This document shows positions 42,494 through 50,194 of a DNA stretch of 64,000 bases, piece by piece. Position 1 is the first letter of the stretch; every line of letters begins with the position of its first letter. This stretch comes from Paratissierella segnis (GTDB lineage: Bacteria > Bacillota > Clostridia > Tissierellales > Tissierellaceae), in the NCBI RefSeq assembly GCF_014385195.1, contig NZ_JACRTG010000030.1:62001-126000 (forward strand), in the 5' to 3' direction. The notes beneath the pieces are model-generated. The model saw only the letters and a list, made by a program, of their open reading frames with translations. It searched no databases and was not told the DNA's origin. The position numbers and the translations under genes were made by a program.

Positions 42494-42685
42494 TTAAATT
42501 TTCTCTATACTATTTATTTCATCGATATATATTTCATATATATATTTATTTACCTTTACATCGATACTATCTTTCTCTGGGTCATTTTCTATGGCGTTAG
42601 TATATCCAATACAATTACCTATAAGTATCTGTCCATCATTTAATGTAATTTTTATTCTTCTTTCAACATATTCTTTCAGATTCAT
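42494..42685 (-). CDS. Small Sm-like (LSm) beta-barrel protein
   Basis: This 63-residue protein is predicted to be nearly all beta, with the strand pattern and DGQILIGNCIGYT segment of the Sm1 motif (ITLNDGQxLxG) and a second half ending in EIYIDEINSIEKI, like Sm2. It is not Hfq. Similar small LSm-domain proteins are found in other Firmicutes without known function. The fold call is by eye. It seems to be the first gene of the galE-galT-phosphatase-nagA run, 13 bases before galE. Confidence 0.5.
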   Translation of the reverse strand: MNLKEYVERRIKITLNDGQILIGNCIGYTNAIENDPEKDSIDVKVNKYIYEIYIDEINSIEKI

Positions 42686-42779
42686 TCTCTCACCTTACCT
42701 TGCTTATATGTATATATTACCATAATAAAATGTTTGATAAAAGCCAATAGATAATATAATTCAATTTGTTTATCAAACC

Positions 42780-42827
42780 TAAAAAGGCCTAACAAAATTT
42801 TACTTAAAATTTTGTCAAGCCTTTTAA
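42780..42827 (-). terminator. Terminator after groEL
   Basis: The arms at 42782-42801 (beginning AAAAGGCCTAAC) and 42806-42825 (ending CAAGCCTTTT) form a 20-bp stem with few mismatches and a 4-base loop. A T-run follows on the minus strand, about 40 bases past the groEL stop. Confidence 0.82.
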
Positions 42828-42867
42828 AAAATAGAATCTATTTAAAATAAATTAATCTTGGGCTTTA

Positions 42868-44499
42868 TTACATCATACCCATTCCGCCCATTCCGCCTCC
42901 ATTCATAGGTGGCATTGGTTCTTCACTTTCTATATCTGCTACAGCACCTTCTGTTGTCAATACCATTGCTGCAACTGAAGCTGCATTTTGCAATGCTGAA
43001 CGAGTTACTTTAGTTGGATCGGAAATACCAGCTTGAATCATATTTACATAAGATTCAGATAGCGCATCAAATCCTATTCCTGCTTCTTCTGATTTAACCT
43101 TTTCTACTATAACAGAGCCTTCTAGTCCTGCGTTTGCTGAGATTTGTCTTACGGGTTCTTCTAATGCTCTTACAATAATATTGATTCCAGTTTTTTCGTC
43201 ACCATGAGCTGAATCTAATAATTTGGAAACGGCAGGAATTACATCTATTAGTACAGTTCCACCACCCGGTACCATACCTTCTTCAACTGCAGCACGAGTT
43301 GCTGATAAAGCATCTTCAATTCTTAATTTTCTTTCTTTTAATTCTGTTTCTGTAGCAGCACCAACTTGAATAACAGCTACTCCCCCTGCCAATTTTGCTA
43401 ATCTTTCTTGTAATTTTTCTGCATCAAATTCTGATTCAGTATTTTCAAGTTGAGCTCTTATTTGTTTAATTCTGTTTTGAATCTCTGATGAATCTCCCTC
43501 ACCATTAACTATAACAGTGTTTTCTTTATCTATTTTAACCTTTGCTGCTCTACCTAACATTTCAATTTTAGCTTCTTTCAAGTCATATCCCAATTCTTCT
43601 GATATTACAGTTCCACCTGTTAAAATAGCAATATCTTGTAACATTTCTTTTCTTCTGTCACCAAAACCAGGAGCCTTGACAGCTACACAGTTGAAGGTTC
43701 CTCTTAGTTTATTCAACACCAAGGTAGCCATAGCTTCCCCTTCAATGTCTTCAGCTATAATAACAAGAGGTTTGCCCATTTGTACTATTTGTTCAAGTAT
43801 AGGCAGGATTTCCTGTATGTTGGATATCTTCTTATCTGTAATTAAAATATATGGATTATCGTATTCTGCTAACATCTTTTCAGTATCGGTTACCATGTAA
43901 GCTGAAACATATCCTCTGTCAAATTGCATACCCTCTACAACATCTAATGTAGTCCCCATGGATTTTGATTCTTCTACAGTTATTACACCATCGTTACCAA
44001 CCTTTTCCATAGCATCGGCTATCAGTTTACCAATTTCTTCGTCTCCTGCAGAAATTGATGCAACTTGAGCTATGGATTCTTTTGTTTCAACTTTTACTGA
44101 AAAATGTTTGATTTGATCTACAGCTGTATCTACTGCTCTCTTGATACCTTTTTGAATAATCATCGGATTTGCACCAGCAGCTACGTTTTTAAGGCCTTCC
44201 CTTATGATTGCTTGAGCCAATAAGGTAGCTGTTGTAGTACCATCACCTGCTACATCATTAGTTTTTGTTGCAACTTCTTTTAATAATTGAGCACCCATAT
44301 TTTCATACTTATCTTCTAGTTCAATTTCCCTAGCTATTGTAACGCCATCATTTGTAATCAATGGTGCGCCAAATTTTTTATCAAGAACAATGTTTCTTCC
44401 TTTAGGTCCTAATGTTACTTTAACCGTATCAGCTAATTGGTTTATACCTTTTTCCATTGAACGACGAGCGTTCTCACCAAACTTTACTTCTTTTGCCAT
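42868..44499 (-). CDS. groEL: Chaperonin GroEL (60 kDa)
   Basis: This 543-residue chaperonin subunit forms the ATP-driven folding cage with GroES. It starts MAKEVKFG and has VTLGPKGRNV-type, GDGTTTATLLAQ and GGGTVLIDV motifs, and the usual Gly-Met-rich C-terminal tail. The start at 44499 fits the family; a GTG three codons earlier is possible. It follows groES with an unusually long spacer that holds an inverted-repeat element. Its transcript starts at the HrcA-regulated promoter upstream of groES. Confidence 0.97.
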   Translation of the reverse strand: MAKEVKFGENARRSMEKGINQLADTVKVTLGPKGRNIVLDKKFGAPLITNDGVTIAREIELEDKYENMGAQLLKEVATKTNDVAGDGTTTATLLAQAIIREGLKNVAAGANPMIIQKGIKRAVDTAVDQIKHFSVKVETKESIAQVASISAGDEEIGKLIADAMEKVGNDGVITVEESKSMGTTLDVVEGMQFDRGYVSAYMVTDTEKMLAEYDNPYILITDKKISNIQEILPILEQIVQMGKPLVIIAEDIEGEAMATLVLNKLRGTFNCVAVKAPGFGDRRKEMLQDIAILTGGTVISEELGYDLKEAKIEMLGRAAKVKIDKENTVIVNGEGDSSEIQNRIKQIRAQLENTESEFDAEKLQERLAKLAGGVAVIQVGAATETELKERKLRIEDALSATRAAVEEGMVPGGGTVLIDVIPAVSKLLDSAHGDEKTGINIIVRALEEPVRQISANAGLEGSVIVEKVKSEEAGIGFDALSESYVNMIQAGISDPTKVTRSALQNAASVAAMVLTTEGAVADIESEEPMPPMNGGGMGGMGMM

Positions 44500-44542
44500 T
44501 ATATACACACTCCTTTGGAATTTACTAAGTAAATTTAATTTT

Positions 44543-44660
44543 CAATTCACATTTACAGTTAACAATTCACAATTATTCGAGTCGTACTATCGGGTATTTT
44601 TGTAAGTCCCTAATTTACTGCTTTCACAATTGTGCATTCTGCATTGTGATTTGTGAATTG
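44543..44660. repeat. Short palindromic repeat element inside groESL
   Basis: The element is bounded by CAATTCACA (44543-44551) and TGTGAATTG (44652-44660), and internal ACAATTCACAATT and AATTGTG copies extend the symmetry. Similar sequence occurs at 45280-45354, 48297-48430 and 10696-10711. It accounts for most of the 173-base spacer between groES and groEL. It looks like a small non-autonomous or REP-like repeat. Confidence 0.6.
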
Positions 44661-44672
44661 ATTTGAATCGTC

Positions 44673-44954
44673 TTATTCTACTACCGCCAAAATATCGCTT
44701 AATTTTAAGATTGTTAACTCTTCATTATCAACCTTAATTTCTGTTCCTGCATACTTAGAAAATATAACCTTGTCGCCTACTTTAATAGTATCCTTTTTCT
44801 TTTCATCATCGGTTATTTCACTTCCAATAGCTAAAACTTCAGCCATTGATGGTTGTTCCTTCGCCGTACTTGGTAAAACAATACCACTTTTTGTTTTCTC
44901 TTCTACCTCAACTTTTTTAATGACTAATCTGTCTCCTAATGGTTTTAAGTTCAT
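44673..44954 (-). CDS. groES: Co-chaperonin GroES (10 kDa)
   Basis: This 93-residue lid of the GroEL cage has the family start LKPLGDRLVIKKVE, the mobile-loop region KTKSGIVLPSTAKE and the KVGDKVIFSKYAGTEIK dome segment. Ribosome site AAGGAGG. The promoter and CIRCE operator lie about 40-80 bases upstream, so it is repressed by HrcA and induced by heat. Confidence 0.97.
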   Translation of the reverse strand: MNLKPLGDRLVIKKVEVEEKTKSGIVLPSTAKEQPSMAEVLAIGSEITDDEKKKDTIKVGDKVIFSKYAGTEIKVDNEELTILKLSDILAVVE

Positions 44955-44994
44955 TGTATACCTCCTTAAATTATAAAATCTTCATCATATTTTG

Positions 44995-45021
44995 TTAGCA
45001 CTCACTAATAACGAGTGCTAA
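44995..45021 (-). promoter_or_regulatory. CIRCE operator (HrcA-binding site)
   Basis: TTAGCACTC-N9-GAGTGCTAA is present without mismatch, 40 bases upstream of groES and directly after the -10 element. This is the standard HrcA operator of groESL in Firmicutes. Confidence 0.97.
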
Positions 45022-45030
45022 CAACTACCT

Positions 45031-45062
45031 ATTATATTAATAAAAAATGAATTTCTTATCAA
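45031..45062 (-). promoter_or_regulatory. Promoter of groESL
   Basis: On the minus strand TATAAT (45036-45031) lies 9 bases before the CIRCE element. The best -35 candidate is TTGATA (45062-45057), but the 20-base spacer is long. The interval 45063-45279 beyond it holds no feature I can support. Confidence 0.55.
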
Positions 45063-45279
45063 GCTTCATATTTTCTTAATATTCCCATATAATCCACTAT
45101 TTTATATAAAAATCTCTATTTATCTATTTTTTTCTTTAATTTACTTAACTTATCAGCCTGTTTTATAAAAATATCAAAAAAGCTATTTGAAAAATAAAAT
45201 TAGGATCAAATTTTTCGTAAAACCCACCAATGTTTATTGTTTCCCAATTAAATTTTTCAATACTATAAATCAATCAAAC

Positions 45280-45354
45280 TCACAATTCACATGCTTCAGT
45301 ATTGTTATTATGATGGTTTTGCTCTCCTATTGTAAAATGTGAACTGTGAATTGA
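45280..45354. repeat. Short inverted-repeat element after the DUF3160 gene
   Basis: TCACAATTCACA (45280-45291) and TGTGAACTGTGA (45338-45349, continuing to AATTGA) are near-perfect inverted ends of a 75-base element of the same family as 44543-44660. It ends just 2 bases from the DUF3160 stop codon and could act as a 3' hairpin for that transcript. Confidence 0.55.
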
Positions 45355-45356
45355 CA

Positions 45357-47504
45357 TTAGTATGGCCATGGTATTTCTCCTTTTCCTTCCTTAATAAAGG
45401 AATTAGTCCATTCCGGCATAGGGGGTTTGTTATCTTTGTTGATCATTTCCTGCCAAGCTTCATCTGTCAATCTTTCCTCCGAAATAAATTCATGATAACT
45501 AAAGACAGCACCCCTTGTAAGATACAATTCGCCTGCAATTGGAACCACAACATATATTTCATAGGCAGGACCTACTCCTGCTTCCATATATCCGCTTTTG
45601 TCATATATATTTGGTGCTACGGTATGGAAATCCGCAATTACTGCCATATTTTTATCCGTTTCTGAGGTTATCTCAAACCACCTAGCATCTCCTTCTACAA
45701 ATGAATTCATAAGGTCTTCAAGAATAGCACCATAATATCCGATTTTATTATATTCTTCTTCACTCAATTGTTCATTATTTAGTTGTTTTACTGAGCAATT
45801 GATAAGGAACTCAAGTAAATCTTCAAATTTTATCATTTTCTCATCTATGCTTTCAATGCTTAGGTTCCTTATATTTAAGTTCTCCCTTGAAAATTCAGTT
45901 AGCCACAAAAGCTTTTCGTAAACTTCTATATTGGGCTCTACATATCCAACAACGAAATACCCGCCGCCGCCTTTTTCTGCACCGCTTTGCTTTCCATAAA
46001 GGATTGTATCGTGCTTCAATTCTGACCAGCTGCCAAGGGCTGTATTCAAATCTTTAAGCTCCCATGCCTCATTGGTCATAAATGAAGGATAACCATCGCC
46101 GAAAGGCTCTAATAATCCCTTTAATGTCCATATCCATCCATTATATATATTTGACATCCATTCATTGTCCGTGGCTTTAGAAAATCTATCTCTTAGAGAA
46201 TTAAAAACTTCCGGATACTTATCCCAGTATTTATTTTCCTCCTTTTCAAGCTGTATTTCTTCTGCTTTTTTAGAACCAAGAACTCCCATAACATCAAGTC
46301 CGGAAGGTATTGGTCTTGATATAGGTTCAACCAGTTGTTGAACTATATCTGCATCCAGTACATATCTTTGACCCATAAACCTAAACTGCTTTCCGCTTGG
46401 AGTGCTTACAGAAGTATATTTAGCCTGAATCTTCGGTTCCGGTAATTTGTCCGCTTCCTCATAAAATTTATCCAATTTTTCTTTGTCATTGAATTTATTA
46501 AGATCCGGATTTTTCCCATATATCTTAAATAGCAATTCTCCATATTCATAAATACCTAAATCATCTGCATTTCCAACAAAGAAGTTTGTGGGTTCATATA
46601 TATTTTGCCATTTATCGAAAAATTCCTTGTTGCTATACATGGTAAAGGTAATTAAAAGTGCCTGAAGTGTTTGCTCCACATTTCTCTCTTTTATCCCGCC
46701 TTTTTCTGTATATAGTGCAAAAGGTGCTTGCCCATACCACATCATAGCCTTAAAATAAAGGCCCAAATCCTCACTTCTTGTATAATGCCCCCTTGGTACA
46801 TACTGACTATAATCAAGTTCATATGGGAATATTGCTGACTGAGCAAAGCCTTCATGAGCATTTATTAAATCGAATTCCTTATTTGCCATTTCAAGAGCTT
46901 CTTTGGGAAAATCATCAGTCAGAGACTTATTTAGACAGAGTTGTGCGGTGGCAAAGAAAGCAATATTTTTTAGTTGTGCTGACTTTACCTCTTCATCGCT
47001 GATATCATTGTAGACATCAATTGAAGTTTTTAGCATTTTATCGGTTAACTCTACCAAAATTCCTAAAAGCTTTTCATTTTCTAAAGTCCTTAGATAATAG
47101 TCATAAAAAATATGGTAAGTATGCAGTACAGAATCAGTCGTAATAAATGAGGGAATCTCTAAATATTCATTTTTCTCATATATATAGAAAAGCTGCTCTT
47201 CCTTGGTTGGGTTAACTACAAAATTGTTCTTAAGGATTAAATCCAGCTGTTCTGCGGAAAATTCTCCAAATTTATCCGCATTTTTTATGTTAGACAAATC
47301 CTCACTCACCTTATATGGCTTCACCTTTGCAGTGAAATTTACAGGATTGTAAGGAACATCAACATTTTGCGGTTCAAATTTCTCAAGTTCATAAGATGTC
47401 TCCTCTACATTGTCCTTTACGGCTGAATTTGCACAGCCAACAAAACTTAATGCTAAAACAAGTACTAAAGAAATAAATGAAAAAACTTTCTTTTTACTAA
47501 ACAT
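45357..47504 (-). CDS. DUF3160 lipoprotein
   Basis: This 715-residue extracellular lipoprotein has a signal sequence with the lipobox SFVGC (Cys24). The remainder matches DUF3160, with YNPVNFTAKVKPYKV, PSFITTDSVLHTYHIFYDYYLR, GRAF-free helical regions, the RFMGQRYVLDADIVQQLV block and the C-terminal GPAYEIYVVVPIAGELYLTRGAVFSYHEF block. DUF3160 proteins are surface-located, with no known function. It overlaps the upstream Asp-loop protein gene by 8 bases, so the two are made together. No signal for regulation is evident. Confidence 0.87.
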   Translation of the reverse strand: MFSKKKVFSFISLVLVLALSFVGCANSAVKDNVEETSYELEKFEPQNVDVPYNPVNFTAKVKPYKVSEDLSNIKNADKFGEFSAEQLDLILKNNFVVNPTKEEQLFYIYEKNEYLEIPSFITTDSVLHTYHIFYDYYLRTLENEKLLGILVELTDKMLKTSIDVYNDISDEEVKSAQLKNIAFFATAQLCLNKSLTDDFPKEALEMANKEFDLINAHEGFAQSAIFPYELDYSQYVPRGHYTRSEDLGLYFKAMMWYGQAPFALYTEKGGIKERNVEQTLQALLITFTMYSNKEFFDKWQNIYEPTNFFVGNADDLGIYEYGELLFKIYGKNPDLNKFNDKEKLDKFYEEADKLPEPKIQAKYTSVSTPSGKQFRFMGQRYVLDADIVQQLVEPISRPIPSGLDVMGVLGSKKAEEIQLEKEENKYWDKYPEVFNSLRDRFSKATDNEWMSNIYNGWIWTLKGLLEPFGDGYPSFMTNEAWELKDLNTALGSWSELKHDTILYGKQSGAEKGGGGYFVVGYVEPNIEVYEKLLWLTEFSRENLNIRNLSIESIDEKMIKFEDLLEFLINCSVKQLNNEQLSEEEYNKIGYYGAILEDLMNSFVEGDARWFEITSETDKNMAVIADFHTVAPNIYDKSGYMEAGVGPAYEIYVVVPIAGELYLTRGAVFSYHEFISEERLTDEAWQEMINKDNKPPMPEWTNSFIKEGKGEIPWPY

Positions 47505-48186
47505 CTCCTACCACCCTTTCTATGGTTAATATACCATCACAATAATTTAAAACTCCCTTAACTCTATGCCCGGCATCACTATATTCAATATGAACAAGGT
47601 CATCCTCTTCATGGGCAGTGAAAATATCCTCATAATTGCTGCTTTGCACAAAGGATTCAAATCCAAAGCCTTTCCACTTATATGTGTTTATAACTTTATC
47701 CCCACTATCGAGTATTTCAATTGAGATAAGCTCATCTACTTTATCTCCGTCAATATCATAAAATATGTAATCTGTAAAAGGTCTTGACAACCTAGATCCC
47801 CTCCACTTAGGGTGAAGAGAATTTTCTACAAAATTATATACAAAAGGACGCTTAGCCATTATGGGATGAAATAGAGTCTCTTTATAAACGCCTATTGATA
47901 TTTCACAAATCCCATCACCATCTACATCACCCACAGCCACTTTCCAAGGTTTTAATTCTGAAAAATCTTCCCTATATATTTCCTTCCCATCATTAGAATA
48001 TATTATAATTTCTTCTCCATATTTTCTAAATGCTCGCTTCATTAAAACAATCGACTCATTTTCATCGTCACCATTTATGTCTCCGATATTCTCATCTAAA
48101 ATCAATCTATGAGACGAAAACACAAAAAAGAGAAATATTAGAAATATAAGTGTAACCCCTAAAAATACACATTTTTCCCATTTCAT
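47497..48186 (-). CDS. Membrane-anchored protein with Asp-rich FG-GAP-like loops
   Basis: This 229-residue protein has an N-terminal membrane anchor (CVFLGVTLIFLIFLFFVFSS, residues 6-25) and an extracellular domain with three Asp loops: DINGDDENES, DVDGDGICE and DIDGDKVDE. These resemble FG-GAP/VCBS-type calcium loops of beta-propeller blades. The start at 48186 follows GAGGGA by 5 bases. It is the first gene of a pair with the DUF3160 lipoprotein, and a joint surface function is likely but unknown. Confidence 0.7.
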   Translation of the reverse strand: MKWEKCVFLGVTLIFLIFLFFVFSSHRLILDENIGDINGDDENESIVLMKRAFRKYGEEIIIYSNDGKEIYREDFSELKPWKVAVGDVDGDGICEISIGVYKETLFHPIMAKRPFVYNFVENSLHPKWRGSRLSRPFTDYIFYDIDGDKVDELISIEILDSGDKVINTYKWKGFGFESFVQSSNYEDIFTAHEEDDLVHIEYSDAGHRVKGVLNYCDGILTIERVVGDV

Positions 48187-48296
48187 AATATCCCTCTTAA
48201 TCCATATAAATGTTTTTTTAATTATATAATAAAATAAGTGGAAAATAGTTACATTTAGTTTACATAACAATGACAAAATAAATACAATGAACCGTA

Positions 48297-48430
48297 TCAA
48301 TTCACAATTAGCAGTTCACAATTAAAAAACAGTGACTAACATGGGATTCTTCACTTCGTTGTTCTAGAATGACTCTTGCAATTATTATACTGCCTTTTGT
48401 TGTTCACTATTCACTGTTAGCTATTCACTA
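48297..48430. repeat. Composite short repeat after the OGG1-like gene
   Basis: The left end reads ATCAATTCACAATTAG and GTTCACAATT; the right end has TTCACTATTCACTGTTAG and TATTCACTATA. In between lies GATTCTTCACTTCG...CTAGAATGAC, a sequence of the type that recurs between genes in clostridial genomes. The outer sequence belongs to the same family as the elements at 44543 and 45280. Confidence 0.5.
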
Positions 48431-48433
48431 TAT

Positions 48434-48475
48434 TTTTATCTTTTATCTTTTATCTTTTACCTATTACCTATTACC
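48434..48475. repeat. Heptamer tandem repeat
   Basis: Six tandem 7-base units follow the pattern TWTTAYC: TTTTATC three times, then TTTTACC, then TATTACC twice. The repeat runs into the 3' end of the OGG1-like gene, where its minus-strand copy encodes the last residues and the stop. Confidence 0.8.
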
Positions 48476-49365
48476 TGTTTCTTCTCTTTTCCCAAGTTTA
48501 ATTCCCTTGCATAATAAAATAAATATTGTTGAGCAAAGCCTGCAAGCTTACCAAATATTCTGGCTCCGTGCATACCTATATGTTTTACATTGGTTTCCTC
48601 TTTTAGATAAAAATATTCCATAACCCTTTTTACCCAAACATCAACCGGAAATGCATCGCTCTTATCAAAGGCAAACAGCAGTATGCAATCACTTACCTTT
48701 GGTCCAACTCCCGGCAATGTTGTCAATAGATTTTTCCCTTCTTCTCTTGATAAATTATATATACAGTTTAAATCAAATTCCTTATTTGCTACAAGCCTGC
48801 TTACTTCTTTAATCCTCTCTGCTCTAAAACCTACCCTATATTTATCTTTTATATAATTTGCATCCAAATTAGCTAGCTTTTCAGGCACAGGAAATCCAAA
48901 ATAATCTTTCCCATTCCATGTACCCGCATAGTCTCCCAAATCATTTGATATAAGTTCAACCGCCTTCTTTATCCTAGGTATTTGGTTGTTTGCGGAAATG
49001 ATAAAAGAAATAGTCGTCTCAAAAGGCTCTTGATTTAATATCCTCATACCTTGTCCAAAACTTATTGCTTCTTTGAGAATAGGATCTTTTGATAGCTCTC
49101 TTTTTATTTCCCCATAGTCTCTATCCAAATCAAAGTATCTGTACCATATATTTCGAAAATCTTTCATATCGGTGTTAGAAAATATTATATCGCATCCGTC
49201 CTTTTTTACATTGATTACCTTTCCATAAGCTATGGCAGTATAGCTGTTATCTTCTTCAAGATGCCATCTAAAACATTGCCCGCATTCAAATATATGCTTA
49301 GGATCAAAATCCAGCATATTTTTTATTAAAACTGCATTTTCTCTTTCAATTAAATCGTAATTCAT
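48457..49365 (-). CDS. OGG1-type 8-oxoguanine DNA glycosylase/AP lyase
   Basis: This 302-residue base-excision repair enzyme has the N-terminal OGG domain (ECGQCFRWH) and the HhH-GPD region. The helix-hairpin-helix LPGVGPKVSDC contains the catalytic Lys223, and the catalytic Asp242 lies in AFPVDVWV. It should remove 8-oxoguanine opposite C and nick the strand. The last residues (KQVIGNR) and the stop codon are encoded by the heptamer tandem repeat, so the C-terminus may vary between strains. It is a single gene on the strand, after the two-component/ABC block. Confidence 0.9.
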   Translation of the reverse strand: MNYDLIERENAVLIKNMLDFDPKHIFECGQCFRWHLEEDNSYTAIAYGKVINVKKDGCDIIFSNTDMKDFRNIWYRYFDLDRDYGEIKRELSKDPILKEAISFGQGMRILNQEPFETTISFIISANNQIPRIKKAVELISNDLGDYAGTWNGKDYFGFPVPEKLANLDANYIKDKYRVGFRAERIKEVSRLVANKEFDLNCIYNLSREEGKNLLTTLPGVGPKVSDCILLFAFDKSDAFPVDVWVKRVMEYFYLKEETNVKHIGMHGARIFGKLAGFAQQYLFYYARELNLGKEKKQVIGNR

Positions 49366-49408
49366 AATGTCCCCTCTTTCTGCTTTAAATTAATAAAATC
49401 CAATAATT

Positions 49409-50194
49409 TTATGAAAGTGATTCCAAAAAAACTGTAGGCGATGCCCCAATATATTTTTTAAACACTATGCTAAAGTATTTATAATCTTGAAATCCAACAT
49501 TCTCTGCGATCTCATAAATCATAAGTTTGCCATCCTTCAACAGCTGTATTGAAATTAAAATTCTATATCTGTTCAAGAAATCATTGAATGTATAGTTTGT
49601 CTCATGTTTGAACAGGTTATTTAAATATACCGATGAAAGTTCCATTTCATCACATAAATCGTTTAAAGAAATTTTATTATTATAATTATTCTCGATATAA
49701 TCTATCATTTGTTCAACATGCTTGGATTTATTTCCAACTGAATTATAATGCTTGATATTCAAAACTTTCTCATATAAATTGATTTCATTTTGCGACTGTA
49801 TTTTTGCCTTAGCTTTTTTCTTATCTCCTAATTTTCGGGTTATTTTATTAATAGCGTCATTCAATTCTTCGAAATCTATTGGCTTTAATAGGTAATCAGT
49901 TACTCCAAAGGTAATTGCCTTTTTTGCATACTCAAATTCACTATATCCTGAAACTATAATAGTTTCATAATCTAATTCACTCCTGCTTTTTTCAAGCATT
50001 TGGATGCCATCCATAAAAGGCATCCTAATGTCTGTAATAACTATATCAGGTTTTAGTTCTCTAATCTTCTTCAGACCTTCTATTCCATCCCTAGCTTCTC
50101 CTGCCACTATGCAATTTAGTTTCGTCCAATCCACCATATATACCAGACCTTTGCGAATTATATCTTCATCTTCTACTACAAGAATCTTATACAT
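49409..50194 (-). CDS. YesN-type AraC-family response regulator
   Basis: This 261-residue regulator has a receiver domain (Asp55 in VITDIRMPFMDG as phospho-acceptor, switch Lys in YLLKPIDF) and a C-terminal pair of AraC helix-turn-helix motifs, the second ending in VGFQDYKYFSIVFKKYIGASPT. It overlaps the kinase gene by 8 bases. It probably activates the transporter genes upstream in the same cluster in response to their substrate. Confidence 0.9.
   Translation of the reverse strand: MYKILVVEDEDIIRKGLVYMVDWTKLNCIVAGEARDGIEGLKKIRELKPDIVITDIRMPFMDGIQMLEKSRSELDYETIIVSGYSEFEYAKKAITFGVTDYLLKPIDFEELNDAINKITRKLGDKKKAKAKIQSQNEINLYEKVLNIKHYNSVGNKSKHVEQMIDYIENNYNNKISLNDLCDEMELSSVYLNNLFKHETNYTFNDFLNRYRILISIQLLKDGKLMIYEIAENVGFQDYKYFSIVFKKYIGASPTVFLESLS

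Noticed and set aside
43517..43900. Long open frames antisense to groEL and to other conserved genes
   Set aside because: They are fully explained by codon bias on the opposite strand, lack ribosome sites and give no recognisable protein.
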